Shown here: piece after piece, positions 34,061-42,952 of the stretch
Numbering within the stretch: the stretch's first letter is position 1
Layout of the letters: every line of letters begins with the position of its first letter
Source of the DNA: Lachnospiraceae bacterium
GTDB lineage: Bacteria; Bacillota; Clostridia; Lachnospirales; Lachnospiraceae
Reading direction: 5' to 3'
Length of the DNA: 64,000 bases
Assembly: GCA_016291655.1 (NCBI GenBank)
Contig: JAEEYF010000013.1
Location: forward strand, 1-64,000
Notes under the pieces: model-generated
What the model saw: only the letters and a program-made list of their open reading frames with translations
What the model was told of the DNA's origin: nothing
The model's database searches: none
Made by a program: the position numbers and the translations under genes

Positions 34061-35013
34061 GTACCGAAAAAAATTTACAAAACCCTGAAAGGAAAAAAAG
34101 TTACATCCTGCTTATTGCGGGGATCGTACTTTTTGCGGTAAGCCTTACTTTTGCCATATATGCCCACGGTCATTCTCTTAAGGCATCGGCGGAGGTTGCA
34201 CCGAAGCTCAACGAAATAAAGGAACAGATAACACAGGTCGAGGAAGGCAAGATAACGGGCGATCTTGATGCTTTAAATGCTGTAAAGAAAGAGCTTTCGG
34301 ACGAGAAACTGAATCTTGAGCGCCCCTTCTCCTTTGCCATGGTAGCGCTTTTCCTGTCACTTTCCCTTATCGTTAAGGGTTGCTTCAATGCCTTTAAAGG
34401 GACCGTCGTTGTTGAACGGTTTGACGCCAAAAAAATGGCTCTTGCAGGCCTCATGGCCGCACTTTGCTACATCGGCTTCGCTGTTTTCAAGATAGACATC
34501 CCGGTAGGAACCGAAAAAACAGCCTTCCACCTCGGAAATGTATTCTGCGTTCTTGCAGCTCTTCTTCTGGGAGGCTACCTCGGTGGTCTTGCGGGCGCGG
34601 TCGGAATGACGATCGGCGATCTGACAACCGCCTACGTAACAAGCGCCCCCAGAACCTTCCTTTTAAAACTCATGATCGGTCTGATCGTCGGCCTTGTAGC
34701 GCACAAGATCTTCAAGCTGGACAGGCCCCACAAGATGAAGTATGTTACCGGAGTAACGGTCCTTTCAGCCGCCTGCGGAATGGTCTTCAACATCTTTGCC
34801 GATCCCACGCTGGGTTACTTTTACAAGATATACATCCTTGGCATTCCCCAGCAGGTTGCCTCCATCTTCGCAAAATGGACAGCAATGACAACCTTTGTAA
34901 ACGCCGTGATCGCAGTCATCAGCGCCTCAGTGTTCTATCTTGCGATCCGTCCCGCCCTTATCAAAGCCGGTCTCTTCATCCGGATAACCCCGGACCCCGA
35001 GATCAAGGCCTGA
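34057..35013 (+). CDS. ECF transporter S component, probably for vitamin B6, with N-terminal extension
   Basis: A 318-residue membrane protein. The C-terminal two thirds (from about 124) is an S component: KKMALAGLMAALCYIGF, the Gly-rich LLLGGYLGGLAGAVGMTIGDL, and later helices. It binds the vitamin and docks on a shared energising module (EcfAA'T) encoded elsewhere. Overlap with the kinase gene suggests a pyridoxine-type substrate. Unusually, an extra helix (16-36), a charged coiled-coil-like outer segment (about 40-87) and a second helix (91-112) precede the S component; usual S components are near 180-200 residues. Confidence 0.85.
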   Translation: MSTEKNLQNPERKKSYILLIAGIVLFAVSLTFAIYAHGHSLKASAEVAPKLNEIKEQITQVEEGKITGDLDALNAVKKELSDEKLNLERPFSFAMVALFLSLSLIVKGCFNAFKGTVVVERFDAKKMALAGLMAALCYIGFAVFKIDIPVGTEKTAFHLGNVFCVLAALLLGGYLGGLAGAVGMTIGDLTTAYVTSAPRTFLLKLMIGLIVGLVAHKIFKLDRPHKMKYVTGVTVLSAACGMVFNIFADPTLGYFYKIYILGIPQQVASIFAKWTAMTTFVNAVIAVISASVFYLAIRPALIKAGLFIRITPDPEIKA

Positions 35014-35029
35014 GCATATCATATAAGCA

Positions 35030-35138
35030 ATCGAGTAGGCTGACTCCTACTCGATTCGATGGGTCATCTCGCGTACGAAGTCCGCTCAATGACCGTTCGC
35101 TCAGCCCTCGTCCAGCAAGCGAGCTTGCTGCCGAGGGC
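35030..35138. other. Structured palindromic intergenic element
   Basis: Between convergent genes lie a perfect 10-bp stem (ATCGAGTAGG, 35030-35039 with 35046-35055) and a compound stem GCCCTCG/CGAGGGC enclosing AGCAAGC/GCTTGCT (35104-35138). Neither has a T-run. It may be an RNA element or a decayed repeat; no frame is convincing. Confidence 0.45.
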
Positions 35139-35153
35139 ATTCGCTTATCGCAC

Positions 35154-35187
35154 AAAAAGACCTGTCGATAATATTTCCGACAGGTCT
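35154..35187 (-). terminator. Terminator of the tocopherol cyclase-like gene
   Basis: Minus strand AGACCTGTCG pairs with CGACAGGTCT (35178-35187 with 35158-35167), followed by TTTT. Confidence 0.8.
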
Positions 35188-35193
35188 GATCTT

Positions 35194-36501
35194 TTAAATG
35201 TCATATTCGCCCCATTCGCAGCCCATATTCTTTGCATATATCTCGTCGATCAATTCCTTCTCCGAGCCGTTTCTGCGATAGAGTTTTATGATCCCTTCTC
35301 CGTTTCCGCCGTTCCACAGACGGTTGTGCATCTTGATGCCGTCCGGAGCCTCATAGTTTATCAAAAGCATATCCGATTTCTTGCATTTTGCATTGACAAG
35401 CATGATGTAAGCCGCACTGCGAAGTTCCACATGCCAGATGATCTCGGTTTCCGTTTCCTTACATTCAAACCGCGTCTTGGGCTCCGTCCAGACCTTCGTG
35501 AAATTGAATTCCATTTCGGTTCCTTCGTAGTACATTGCACCAAGGAGCTTGTCCTGAAGCTCGAAGCCGCCGATACCGGGACTTCCGCCGCCTATGTCAA
35601 AAACAGAGTTCGTAAGCTTCTTACCCGTTTTTTGTGAGGTAAGATTGTTGGAGGACAGCCAAACCCAGGGAGATGTGAAATCCGATCCCCAGTTTTTGTC
35701 CGCATAGCCGTAGGAATCATCTGCGCGAACCAGATACTCTCTTCCGTCATATTCTATCATTCCGGTATACTCTGTCTTCATTCCCTCCGCATGCCAGAAC
35801 ATCTCAAATGCCTCCGAAAAACGTACAGGCTTGGAAGCACCGTAGCCAACATTGAAGGGGATCTTTTTATCCACCGAAAGATTCCATTTCATAGAGCCCG
35901 CATCACACATCCATTCGGGGTGAAGCTTGACCTCTTCCTCGGAAATGTCCACGCTGCCCGCGATGCGTCCCTCTGAACAGTAGCAGTCTTCCGCTTCCAG
36001 CGAAAAAGGCGCTGTGGGATTGATCATTACTTCGGGCCATGCAAAAAACCTGTGCAGCTGCTTGGCGCCCGGTCCCCAGGCTCCGCATTTGACCATAACA
36101 TAGGAGGGTTTCTTGCCCATTTCCTGATTGTCCGGATCCTGTCCGAGGATCGGCTCTTCCTCGGCCAAAGCGGGATTCATGAGGAAGTACTCAACAAAGA
36201 AAGCCTTTTCCTCTCCCGTCTCCCTGTCATGTCCGGTAAAGCTGTGCCACCACCAGTCATATCCGTTGGAGGCGAAACGGCCTTTCAACATGAACTCATC
36301 TCTGGAAAGATCGGAAGCACTGAAGGAAGCATTCTTGGCAGCGTTCTCCTTGATACCGTCAACGGCATCCATTGTCTTGTCATAAGCATGGTCAAGATTT
36401 TCCTTGAATTTGGGATAATAGTCGTTTTTGATCGCCGGAACAACGTCCTTTTTGATCTTGTTGACTGCCTGATCTATGGTCCTTTTAATCTCGTTTATCA
36501 T
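35194..36501 (-). CDS. Tocopherol cyclase-like family protein
   Basis: 435 residues from the ATG that follows AAGGGAG by 8 bp; an upstream GTG overlaps that site. It resembles the bacterial branch of the tocopherol cyclase family: WWWHSFTGHD near 82-91, the YFLMNP block, and GYADKNWGSDFTSPWVWLSSNNL. An N-terminal amphipathic helical region (about 1-60) precedes the beta-rich body. Plant members close a chromanol ring; an anaerobe is not expected to make tocopherol, so this is more likely a lipid or terpenoid-binding relative. It is a single gene with a terminator. Confidence 0.7.
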   Translation of the reverse strand: MINEIKRTIDQAVNKIKKDVVPAIKNDYYPKFKENLDHAYDKTMDAVDGIKENAAKNASFSASDLSRDEFMLKGRFASNGYDWWWHSFTGHDRETGEEKAFFVEYFLMNPALAEEEPILGQDPDNQEMGKKPSYVMVKCGAWGPGAKQLHRFFAWPEVMINPTAPFSLEAEDCYCSEGRIAGSVDISEEEVKLHPEWMCDAGSMKWNLSVDKKIPFNVGYGASKPVRFSEAFEMFWHAEGMKTEYTGMIEYDGREYLVRADDSYGYADKNWGSDFTSPWVWLSSNNLTSQKTGKKLTNSVFDIGGGSPGIGGFELQDKLLGAMYYEGTEMEFNFTKVWTEPKTRFECKETETEIIWHVELRSAAYIMLVNAKCKKSDMLLINYEAPDGIKMHNRLWNGGNGEGIIKLYRRNGSEKELIDEIYAKNMGCEWGEYDI

Positions 36502-36601
36502 AACGATCACTCCCTTCTTTCCCCTAATTATATACCTTTAAGAAGCTTAAAGCAACAAAAGAAAGAGAGGATTATTCGGTAATCCCCTCTCTTCTGTCGT
36601 G

Positions 36602-37222
36602 TCAGTTCACCGCCATATTGTGTTCTTTTTCATAGCCTATGGATGTCGGACTGCCATGTCCGGGATAGCATATATATTCCGAAGGCAGTGTAAACAGCTT
36701 GTTTCGGACAGATCGGCACTCAACCTCCCAGTCTCCCGTAGGCACATCGGTTCTTCCGATGGTTCCGTTAAACAGGGTGTCTCCCGTAAAGATCACGCCA
36801 TTGTCCGCAAATTCATAGCATATCGATCCCGAAGTATGCCCCGGAGTCTCTATAACGCGTATCCTGAACCCCGCAAGCTCAATAATGTCATTTTCAACCA
36901 CCGTTTCATCGGGGATAACGGTAACCGGTCTGCGAAAGCGTTCCGAAAGATTCATGCCGATGTCATTCAGCAGCTCGAGTTCTTTTTCGGGAGCTATGAC
37001 CTTTATTCCTCTCTCTTTCAGCATCTTTACGCCGAAGATGTGATCGAAATGTCCGTGAGTCAGCAACACCGCCACAGGTTTCAGACCGTTGGAGTCGATG
37101 TATTCGGTGATCTTCACCGAATCCTCCGCCGGATCTATGATCAGGGTTTCCTTCGTCTCTTCGTTGATCACAAAATAAGTGTTGGTAAGCAGCGCATTTA
37201 GCGGCATAGTATAAACCTTCAA
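36602..37222 (-). CDS. Metallo-beta-lactamase fold hydrolase (glyoxalase II-like)
   Basis: 206 residues starting at TTG, chosen because AAGGAGGG lies 6 bp upstream and residue 1 aligns with the usual short start of the family. The metal site THGHFDH, then ETPGHTSGS, TGDTLF and a C-terminal PGHGSPT are complete, so a binuclear zinc or iron site is expected. Small proteins of this type hydrolyse thioesters such as S-lactoylglutathione analogues; the true substrate is unknown. It lies 45 bp after pheT and may be transcribed with pheST. Confidence 0.9.
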   Translation of the reverse strand: MKVYTMPLNALLTNTYFVINEETKETLIIDPAEDSVKITEYIDSNGLKPVAVLLTHGHFDHIFGVKMLKERGIKVIAPEKELELLNDIGMNLSERFRRPVTVIPDETVVENDIIELAGFRIRVIETPGHTSGSICYEFADNGVIFTGDTLFNGTIGRTDVPTGDWEVECRSVRNKLFTLPSEYICYPGHGSPTSIGYEKEHNMAVN

Positions 37223-37267
37223 ATCTTGCCCTCCTTATCAGGCATATGCCCATCGCCTATCCGAGCC

Positions 37268-39688
37268 TTATGAACGAAGCTCAGCTCCGAGATGGAACTT
37301 GAGATTCTTTAAAATTTTTGAAACATAACCGTCAACGGCACCGTTCCCGAAAGCTTCCTCCGCCGGAGTGAAGGTTACGGTAAACGCCATGGACTTCTTG
37401 TCAAGGCCGATCTGTGCTCCTTCAAATACATCGAACAGTTCAACCTTTGAAACGAAACGGCAGGCATTCTTAATGACCTCTTCCGCCTGTCCGCAGGTCA
37501 CGGTCTTGTCCATTACAATGGCAAGATCACGCTTTTCCTCGTCGAACTTCGGAAGCGGAACGAACCTGGGCTCGATGGCATAGTATTTCTCGAGGCTCTT
37601 AAGGTCGATCTGTGCCAGATAACCGGGTGTTCTCATATCCTCTGCCTTCTGGATCTCATAGGTGATCTGCCCCATGAAGCCGATCTCCTCCCCGTTGCAG
37701 CTTATCTTTGCAGTCCTGTAAGGATGAAGGAAGGGCTTCTCCGAAGCTTCGTAGCAGAAGGTAAGATTCAATGTATCCGCAACAGCCTCTACCAATCCTT
37801 TAAGCGTATAAAAGGACTCATTGTCTCCGAACACACCGATGGAAAGAGTTGCTCTCTCGTCGGGATAATCCTTTAAAGGAAGTTCCTTTGCGATAAAGCG
37901 GTTGCCCAGCTCATAAATACGTCCGTAAAGTCTTCCTCTCTTTTCGTTTCTGCCCATCGCGTGGATCATCTGAGGAACAAGTGTTGTTCTCATTACGGAA
38001 AGGTCCTCGTTGATGGGATTCAATATGCGGATCACCTTTCTTTCTTCCGCATCCTCGGGAAGAGCGATCAGGTCAAGATCGGAAGGAGAGATGAATGAGT
38101 AGTGAATGCCCTCCGATGCACCGTTTGCGCAAAGTGTTCTCTTGATCTTGAGTTCGGTCTTCTGCTTGAGTGTAAGGCCGCCCGCGGTAACCGTCGCATC
38201 CGCAAGGAATGTTGGAACCACATGATCATAACCGTACATACGGATGATCTCCTCGGAGATATCCGGGAAATCTTCCATATCCTCTCGATAAGCAGGAACC
38301 TTGATGGTCAGTTCATCGCCGTTGATAACGGGATCGAAGCTCAGGTTGGTCAGTATCCTTTCAACTTCCTTCACCGGTACTTCTATGCCCAAAACATCAT
38401 TTACCTTCTTCAAGGAAGCCTTCATTTCACGAGGCTCCACCGAGTTGCCGGAATTCACGTCCACATGAGTCGAAGAAACTTTGCCGCAGCCCAGCTCTTC
38501 CACAAGATGAAGCGCTCTCTTCATGGCCATGATGGTGGTGTACTCATCCACACCCTTGGCAAAACGTGCGGAGGAATCCGAAGCCTGGCCCAGCGCTCTG
38601 GAAGTCTTACGTACATTGTCGCGCATAAACTTTGCAGCCTCGAACACAACGCCCGCAGTGGTCTCACGTATCTCCGAATTAAGGCCGCCCATTATTCCCG
38701 CAAGTGCAACGGGCTTAACTCCGTCACAGATCACAAGGTTGTTTGTTGTAAGTTCAAATTCCTTTTCGTCAAGAGTAACGATCTTTTCCTTATCCTTTGC
38801 ACGGCGGACGCAGATCACTCCCTTTTCAAGGAATGCTTCATCGAATGCGTGCATAGGCTGACCGAGCTCGATCAGGATATAGTTTGTAATATCAACGATA
38901 TTTGAGATCGCATTGATGCCGACAAGAGCAAGTCTTCTCTTCATCCATGCGGGAGATTCGGCGATCTTTACATCGGAAACATAGTGGCCGATGTATCTGG
39001 GGCAAAGCTCGGGTGCTTCAACGGTAACATTAAAGCCTTCCTTCTTTACTCCGCTCTCCGTGTAGGACAGGTCGGGAGTCTTCAAGGGCTTTTCAAGGAC
39101 AGCGGCAACTTCCCTCGCTATTCCGAATATGCTCTGACAATCGGGTCTGTTTGCCGTTACGGAGATATCGAAGATCCAGTCATCCAGGCCAAGGATGGGC
39201 TTTACGTCGCTTCCCGGGACGGCATCGTCGGGAAGCACCAGCAGTCCGTTATAGCCTGCTCCGGGATACATGTCCTCATTTACGCCGAGCTCGGTTCCCG
39301 AGCAGAGCATTCCAAAGGAGTCATAGCCTCTGAGCTTGCCCTTTCCGATCTTCATCACGCCCTCTACCGTAACATGATCCTTTGCGGTGGCATATACCTG
39401 CGCTCCGACCTTCGCCACGGGGAATTTCTTTCCTGCGCATACATTGTCCGCTCCGCAGCAGATCTGAACGGGCTCACCCTCTCCTATGTCCACCTTGCAT
39501 ACATGCAGATGAGTTTCGGGAATGGGCTCACACTCGGTAACATATCCCACAACAACGCCGGAAATGTCTTTTCCGACTTCATTAAGTTCTTCAACCTCAA
39601 AGCCGCAGCCGAAAAGCTTTTCTTCCAACACCTGAGGTTCAACATCTATATCTACATAATCCTTTAACCAACTAAGCGGTACTAACAT
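37268..39688 (-). CDS. pheT: Phenylalanyl-tRNA synthetase beta subunit
   Basis: This 806-residue beta subunit of the alpha2-beta2 enzyme charges tRNA-Phe. Domains in order: N-terminal B1, a tRNA-binding EMAP-like domain (about 40-150, VGYVTECEPIPETHLHVCKVD), the B3/B4 editing domain (FDEAF...), B5 (KAS-type DNA-binding fold), the inactive catalytic-like domain, and the C-terminal anticodon-binding FDX-ACB domain. Length is normal for Firmicutes. The ribosome site is AGGAGG. It follows pheS by 56 bp and depends on the Phe T-box. Confidence 0.97.
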   Translation of the reverse strand: MLVPLSWLKDYVDIDVEPQVLEEKLFGCGFEVEELNEVGKDISGVVVGYVTECEPIPETHLHVCKVDIGEGEPVQICCGADNVCAGKKFPVAKVGAQVYATAKDHVTVEGVMKIGKGKLRGYDSFGMLCSGTELGVNEDMYPGAGYNGLLVLPDDAVPGSDVKPILGLDDWIFDISVTANRPDCQSIFGIAREVAAVLEKPLKTPDLSYTESGVKKEGFNVTVEAPELCPRYIGHYVSDVKIAESPAWMKRRLALVGINAISNIVDITNYILIELGQPMHAFDEAFLEKGVICVRRAKDKEKIVTLDEKEFELTTNNLVICDGVKPVALAGIMGGLNSEIRETTAGVVFEAAKFMRDNVRKTSRALGQASDSSARFAKGVDEYTTIMAMKRALHLVEELGCGKVSSTHVDVNSGNSVEPREMKASLKKVNDVLGIEVPVKEVERILTNLSFDPVINGDELTIKVPAYREDMEDFPDISEEIIRMYGYDHVVPTFLADATVTAGGLTLKQKTELKIKRTLCANGASEGIHYSFISPSDLDLIALPEDAEERKVIRILNPINEDLSVMRTTLVPQMIHAMGRNEKRGRLYGRIYELGNRFIAKELPLKDYPDERATLSIGVFGDNESFYTLKGLVEAVADTLNLTFCYEASEKPFLHPYRTAKISCNGEEIGFMGQITYEIQKAEDMRTPGYLAQIDLKSLEKYYAIEPRFVPLPKFDEEKRDLAIVMDKTVTCGQAEEVIKNACRFVSKVELFDVFEGAQIGLDKKSMAFTVTFTPAEEAFGNGAVDGYVSKILKNLKFHLGAELRS

Positions 39689-39744
39689 TTTGTCCTCCTA
39701 TATTCTATACATTCCGAAATGCCGTTATGTTCACGACAGCCCGA

Positions 39745-40794
39745 CTATTTATCATCAATCTGTTCAAGCACTCTGAGATCCGATTCATAAAGCATCTTGA
39801 TATTGTTGATGCCGTATTTCAGCATTGCAAGACGCTCAAGGCCGCAGCCGAAAGCAAGACCTGAGTACTCATCGGGATCGATGTTGCAGTTTTCAAGGAC
39901 TTTTCTGTTAACTATACCTGCGCCGAGGACCTCTATCCAGCCTGTTCCCTTGCAAAGTCTGCAGCCCTTGCCGCCGCACTCGAAACAGCTTACATCCACC
40001 TCAACCGAAGGCTCGGTAAAAGGGAAATAGGAAGGACGAAGTCTTGTCTTGGTTCCCTCTCCGAAAAGATTTGCCACAAGAACATCAAGCATACCCTGAA
40101 GATCGCAAAGAGTGATCTTCCTGTCCACAACAAGTCCCTCGATCTGATGGAACATTGGTGAGTGGGTCGCATCGTCGTCTGAACGGAAAACCTTACCGGG
40201 CGCCGCAACCATCTTGATGGGCGGTTTCTTCTTTTCCATTGTATGGATCTGCGCCGCAGAGGTCTGTGTCGCAAGAAGGAATTCGGGCGACAGATAAAAG
40301 GTATCCTGCATATCTCTCGCGGGGTGATCCTGGGGTGTGTTCAATGCCGTGAAGTTATAGTAATCATTCTCTATTTCCTTGGTATCGACAACTTCAAAGC
40401 CCATGGCCGAGAAAATGTCGATCACTCTGTTTCTGATCTGAGTAACGGGATGCAGATAGCCCTTCATGGAATGGGTTGCGGGCATGGTAACATCGATCTT
40501 CTCGCTTTCGTAACGAAGCTTTGCTTCTTCTGCCTTCATCTTTTCATCAAGCTCTCCGAAGCGCTCTCCCGCCCAGTTCTTAAGTTCATTGACACCTTTA
40601 CCGAACTCCGCTCTGAGTTCTCCGGGAATGTCTTTCATAGCCTTCATAAGCTGGCTGATCTTTCCCTGCTTGGGGTCAAGATAATCCTTCCTGGTCTCGT
40701 AAACTTCTCTGGAATTCCTGATGCCCCCGGCTCTGCTAAGGATCTCATCCTTAATGGCCGCTATGCTCGCTTTTAATTCTTCCAAATTCTGCAT
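39745..40794 (-). CDS. pheS: Phenylalanyl-tRNA synthetase alpha subunit
   Basis: 349 residues from ATG at 40794, which has GGAGG five bases upstream; an ATG 12 bp earlier overlaps that ribosome site and was rejected. The N-terminal coiled coil (about 1-85) binds tRNA-Phe. Class II synthetase motifs follow: the [14 protein letters not shown] motif 1 area, [18 protein letters not shown] motif 2, and [10 protein letters not shown] motif 3. Together with PheT it makes Phe-tRNA. Expression is controlled by the T-box leader at 40817-41024. Confidence 0.97.
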   Translation of the reverse strand: MQNLEELKASIAAIKDEILSRAGGIRNSREVYETRKDYLDPKQGKISQLMKAMKDIPGELRAEFGKGVNELKNWAGERFGELDEKMKAEEAKLRYESEKIDVTMPATHSMKGYLHPVTQIRNRVIDIFSAMGFEVVDTKEIENDYYNFTALNTPQDHPARDMQDTFYLSPEFLLATQTSAAQIHTMEKKKPPIKMVAAPGKVFRSDDDATHSPMFHQIEGLVVDRKITLCDLQGMLDVLVANLFGEGTKTRLRPSYFPFTEPSVEVDVSCFECGGKGCRLCKGTGWIEVLGAGIVNRKVLENCNIDPDEYSGLAFGCGLERLAMLKYGINNIKMLYESDLRVLEQIDDK

Positions 40795-40816
40795 GTCATC
40801 CTCCATAAAACTTTGA

Positions 40817-41024
40817 TAAAAAAAGCCCCATATGAGCTTTCACTCATATGGGACGAGATTTACCCGCGGTACCACCCATTTTCAGGCATATGCCTGCTCT
40901 CATTGGGATTGTGTTTTGGCTCCGATGTTGAAATTCATTTGATCGATCCCGACCTGCTCGCACCATCCGCAGGCTCTCTGCATTTGCCGAAGGAAAAAAC
41001 TACTTACGCATCCTCTTCGCTATT
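40817..41024 (-). promoter_or_regulatory. T-box leader (Phe specific) of pheST
   Basis: The minus-strand leader carries the T-box core GGTGGTACCGCG inside the antiterminator, then a terminator stem CCCATATGAG/CTCATATGGG (40843-40852 with 40827-40836) and T-run. Upstream, TTC within TGAATTTCAAC (about 40930-40940) fits a Phe specifier in Stem I. Uncharged tRNA-Phe binding would favour antitermination. A GGCATATGCC palindrome sits just before the antiterminator (40885-40894). Confidence 0.92.
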
Positions 41025-41029
41025 GATGA

Positions 41030-41058
41030 AGAATACAATATTGTTCCCCAAAAGTCAA
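41030..41058 (-). promoter_or_regulatory. Promoter of the pheST T-box transcript
   Basis: Minus strand TTGACT (41053-41058), 17-bp spacer, TATTCT (41030-41035). It begins 4 bp after the stop of the upstream alcohol dehydrogenase gene. Confidence 0.75.
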
Positions 41059-41061
41059 GGT

Positions 41062-42264
41062 TTATTTCTCCATTACCGCTCTGTACACCCTCTCAAGCTC
41101 CTGTTTGTTCCAGAGTGTGGGTACGGGATAGAGAGGATTTCCTTCCTTGTCCGCATGCGCGGCCATCATGGAAATATCTTCTTCTTTAATGCCCTTGAGA
41201 CTTGTGGGAATGTTCATATTCTCATTCATCTGCCTGATCTTTCTGATGAAAATGGCGGCAGCCTCTCCGTTATCCATCTTTTCTGGAACAAGTCCCACAG
41301 CCTTGGCCAGAGTTCCCAGTTTCTTGTGTGCGGAGGCTCCGAACATTTCAAGTACATATGGAAGTATCACCGCATTTGCAAGTCCGTGAGGTATACCGTA
41401 TTGTCCTCCGAGACTGTGTGCAACCGCATGAACATAGCCAACGTAACTTCTTGTAAAAGCAACGCCGGCAAGATAGGATGCCCTGAGCATATTTGTCCTC
41501 GCCTCGCGGTCCTGACCGTTTGCATATGCTTTCTCGAGGTTTTCGAGTATTAAACGAACGGACTCTATAGCAGCCGCTCTTGTCTTTTTTGTTGTTGCAT
41601 GTCCGATAAAGGCTTCAACGGAATGAGTCATTGCATCCATTCCCGTACTTGAAGTAAGCCCCCCGGGAAGTCCCATTGTAACTTCGGGCTCAAGAGCCGC
41701 ATACTCGGGGATCAAAGGGAAGGAATTGATAACATATTTATAATGAGTCTCACCGTCCGTAATAACCGCACTTACCGTTGTTTCGCTTCCGGTTCCCGCC
41801 GTGGTGGGAACGGCGATCAAAAGAGGTATCTTCTTGCGAACTTTTAAAAGACCCTTCATCTTCCTTAAGGATTTATTGGGATAGGCGATCCTTGCGCCCA
41901 GACCCTTTGCGCAGTCCATGGAAGAACCGCCGCCAAAGGCTATGATCGCTTCACAGCCGTTTGAAAGATACAATTCTCTTGCAGCTTCCACATTGGCTAT
42001 TGTGGGATTTGCCACTGTGTCGTCAAACACAACAAAACTGATCCCTGCCTCTTCCAGATGCTTTTCAAGAGGAGCTGTGAGTCCGAGCCCACGGATCCCT
42101 TTGTCCGTTACGATGATGACCTTATTTTTTCCATGCTCCTTAAGGCATCCGGGGATCGCTTTCACCCCGTCCAGAAGCTTTGGTTCTCTGTAAGGCATCA
42201 TAGGCAACACAATGTTCATTCCCATCTGGAACGTCCTGCACCAAGCTTTCCTGAATATATTCAT
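41062..42264 (-). CDS. Iron-containing alcohol dehydrogenase
   Basis: A 400-residue group III alcohol dehydrogenase. The NAD(P)-binding loop is FGGGSSMDCAKG, the TAGTGSETT block follows, and metal-binding positions are visible in STGMDAMTHSVEAF, HAVAHSLGGQYGIPHGLANA (His residues) and the Asp upstream. It reduces aldehydes or oxidises alcohols in the cytosol. Related enzymes include butanol and lactaldehyde reductases. Rhamnose genes are nearby and lactaldehyde is a rhamnose product, but a terminator and another gene separate them, so the link is only a possibility. Confidence 0.92.
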   Translation of the reverse strand: MNIFRKAWCRTFQMGMNIVLPMMPYREPKLLDGVKAIPGCLKEHGKNKVIIVTDKGIRGLGLTAPLEKHLEEAGISFVVFDDTVANPTIANVEAARELYLSNGCEAIIAFGGGSSMDCAKGLGARIAYPNKSLRKMKGLLKVRKKIPLLIAVPTTAGTGSETTVSAVITDGETHYKYVINSFPLIPEYAALEPEVTMGLPGGLTSSTGMDAMTHSVEAFIGHATTKKTRAAAIESVRLILENLEKAYANGQDREARTNMLRASYLAGVAFTRSYVGYVHAVAHSLGGQYGIPHGLANAVILPYVLEMFGASAHKKLGTLAKAVGLVPEKMDNGEAAAIFIRKIRQMNENMNIPTSLKGIKEEDISMMAAHADKEGNPLYPVPTLWNKQELERVYRAVMEK

Positions 42265-42326
42265 ATACCCTCCTGATCACCGGAGATCCTCCGGTTTTAT
42301 ATACATTATTCCAAACCCGGCTCCTT

Positions 42327-42381
42327 GTGAACCATCGTTCACGTGTTGTAGTAATTGTATCACATTTCAGAAAATATGCAA
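42327..42381 (-). promoter_or_regulatory. Promoter and operator-like palindrome of the alcohol dehydrogenase gene
   Basis: Minus strand TTGCAT (42376-42381), 16-bp spacer, TACAAT (42354-42359). Just downstream lies the inverted repeat GTGAAC-N4-GTTCAC (42327-42342), well placed for a repressor to block transcription. Nearer the gene a short CCGGAG/CTCCGG hairpin precedes the AGGAGGG ribosome site. Confidence 0.6.
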
Positions 42382-42420
42382 CCCTGTCCGAAATTCAAAA
42401 GCACTTTTAAAAATCGTGCC

Positions 42421-42453
42421 CAAACCAAAAATATCAGGCGAAGCGCCTGATAT
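42421..42453 (-). terminator. Terminator of the flavin-fold protein gene
   Basis: ATATCAGGCG (42431-42440) pairs with CGCCTGATAT (42444-42453) and on the minus strand runs into TTTTTGGTTTG. Confidence 0.8.
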
Positions 42454-42473
42454 TAAATCGTGATTTAATGAGG

Positions 42474-42866
42474 TTAAAACTTGATGATCTCAGGTGCCTG
42501 AGTGAATGAACTGAAGGTTGCGGTGGCATTTTTAAAATAAAGTACTTCCGTATTGTCATCATCCTCGGAGTACATTCCGCGAAGGGAAGGATAAGCATCC
42601 AGCATAGCCTTTTTGGCTTCTCTTCTTTCGTCCGGAACAAGCTCTCCCGCAACACGCAGCCACTTATCTCCCTTAAAAGCACAGATCTCTGCCTTGGGAT
42701 TTGCATGAAGCTGCTTCGAAACGGGTTTTGACTTACCCGTCTGAATATAAAGCCTGCCCTCAAAGATGTTAATTGTTCCGAAGGGACGCACTCTCGGCTG
42801 ATCTCCTTCAACCGTAGCAAGATAATACGTCTCAGCCTGTTTCAAAAATTCTTCGACTCTTTTCAT
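42474..42866 (-). CDS. Pyridoxamine 5'-phosphate oxidase-fold (FMN-binding) protein
   Basis: A 130-residue split-barrel protein of the NimA/PPOX-like group. The ATVEGDQPRVRPFGT start, LYIQTGKSKPVSKQL and NPKAEICAFKGDKWLRVAGEL blocks match small flavin-binding members common in clostridia. They bind FMN and reduce or sense small molecules; true pyridoxine oxidase activity is not expected. Ribosome site TGGAGGT. It is a single gene between the rhamnose operon and the dehydrogenase, ending at its own terminator. Confidence 0.85.
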   Translation of the reverse strand: MKRVEEFLKQAETYYLATVEGDQPRVRPFGTINIFEGRLYIQTGKSKPVSKQLHANPKAEICAFKGDKWLRVAGELVPDERREAKKAMLDAYPSLRGMYSEDDDNTEVLYFKNATATFSSFTQAPEIIKF

Positions 42867-42952
42867 TTAAAAACCTCCAGTACGATTTTTTAAAACATTT
42901 CCGAAAGCATCACCGGGACATATGCCCCGGTGAACTTTTCTCTCTTCATCTC

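Noticed and set aside
41062..42264. Assignment of the alcohol dehydrogenase as lactaldehyde reductase FucO
   Set aside because: A separate promoter with operator, an intervening gene and a terminator separate it from rhaA/rhaB; sequence alone does not fix the substrate.
42327..42342. CcpA catabolite site at the alcohol dehydrogenase promoter
   Set aside because: GTGAAC-N4-GTTCAC does not fit the cre consensus; left as an unassigned operator.
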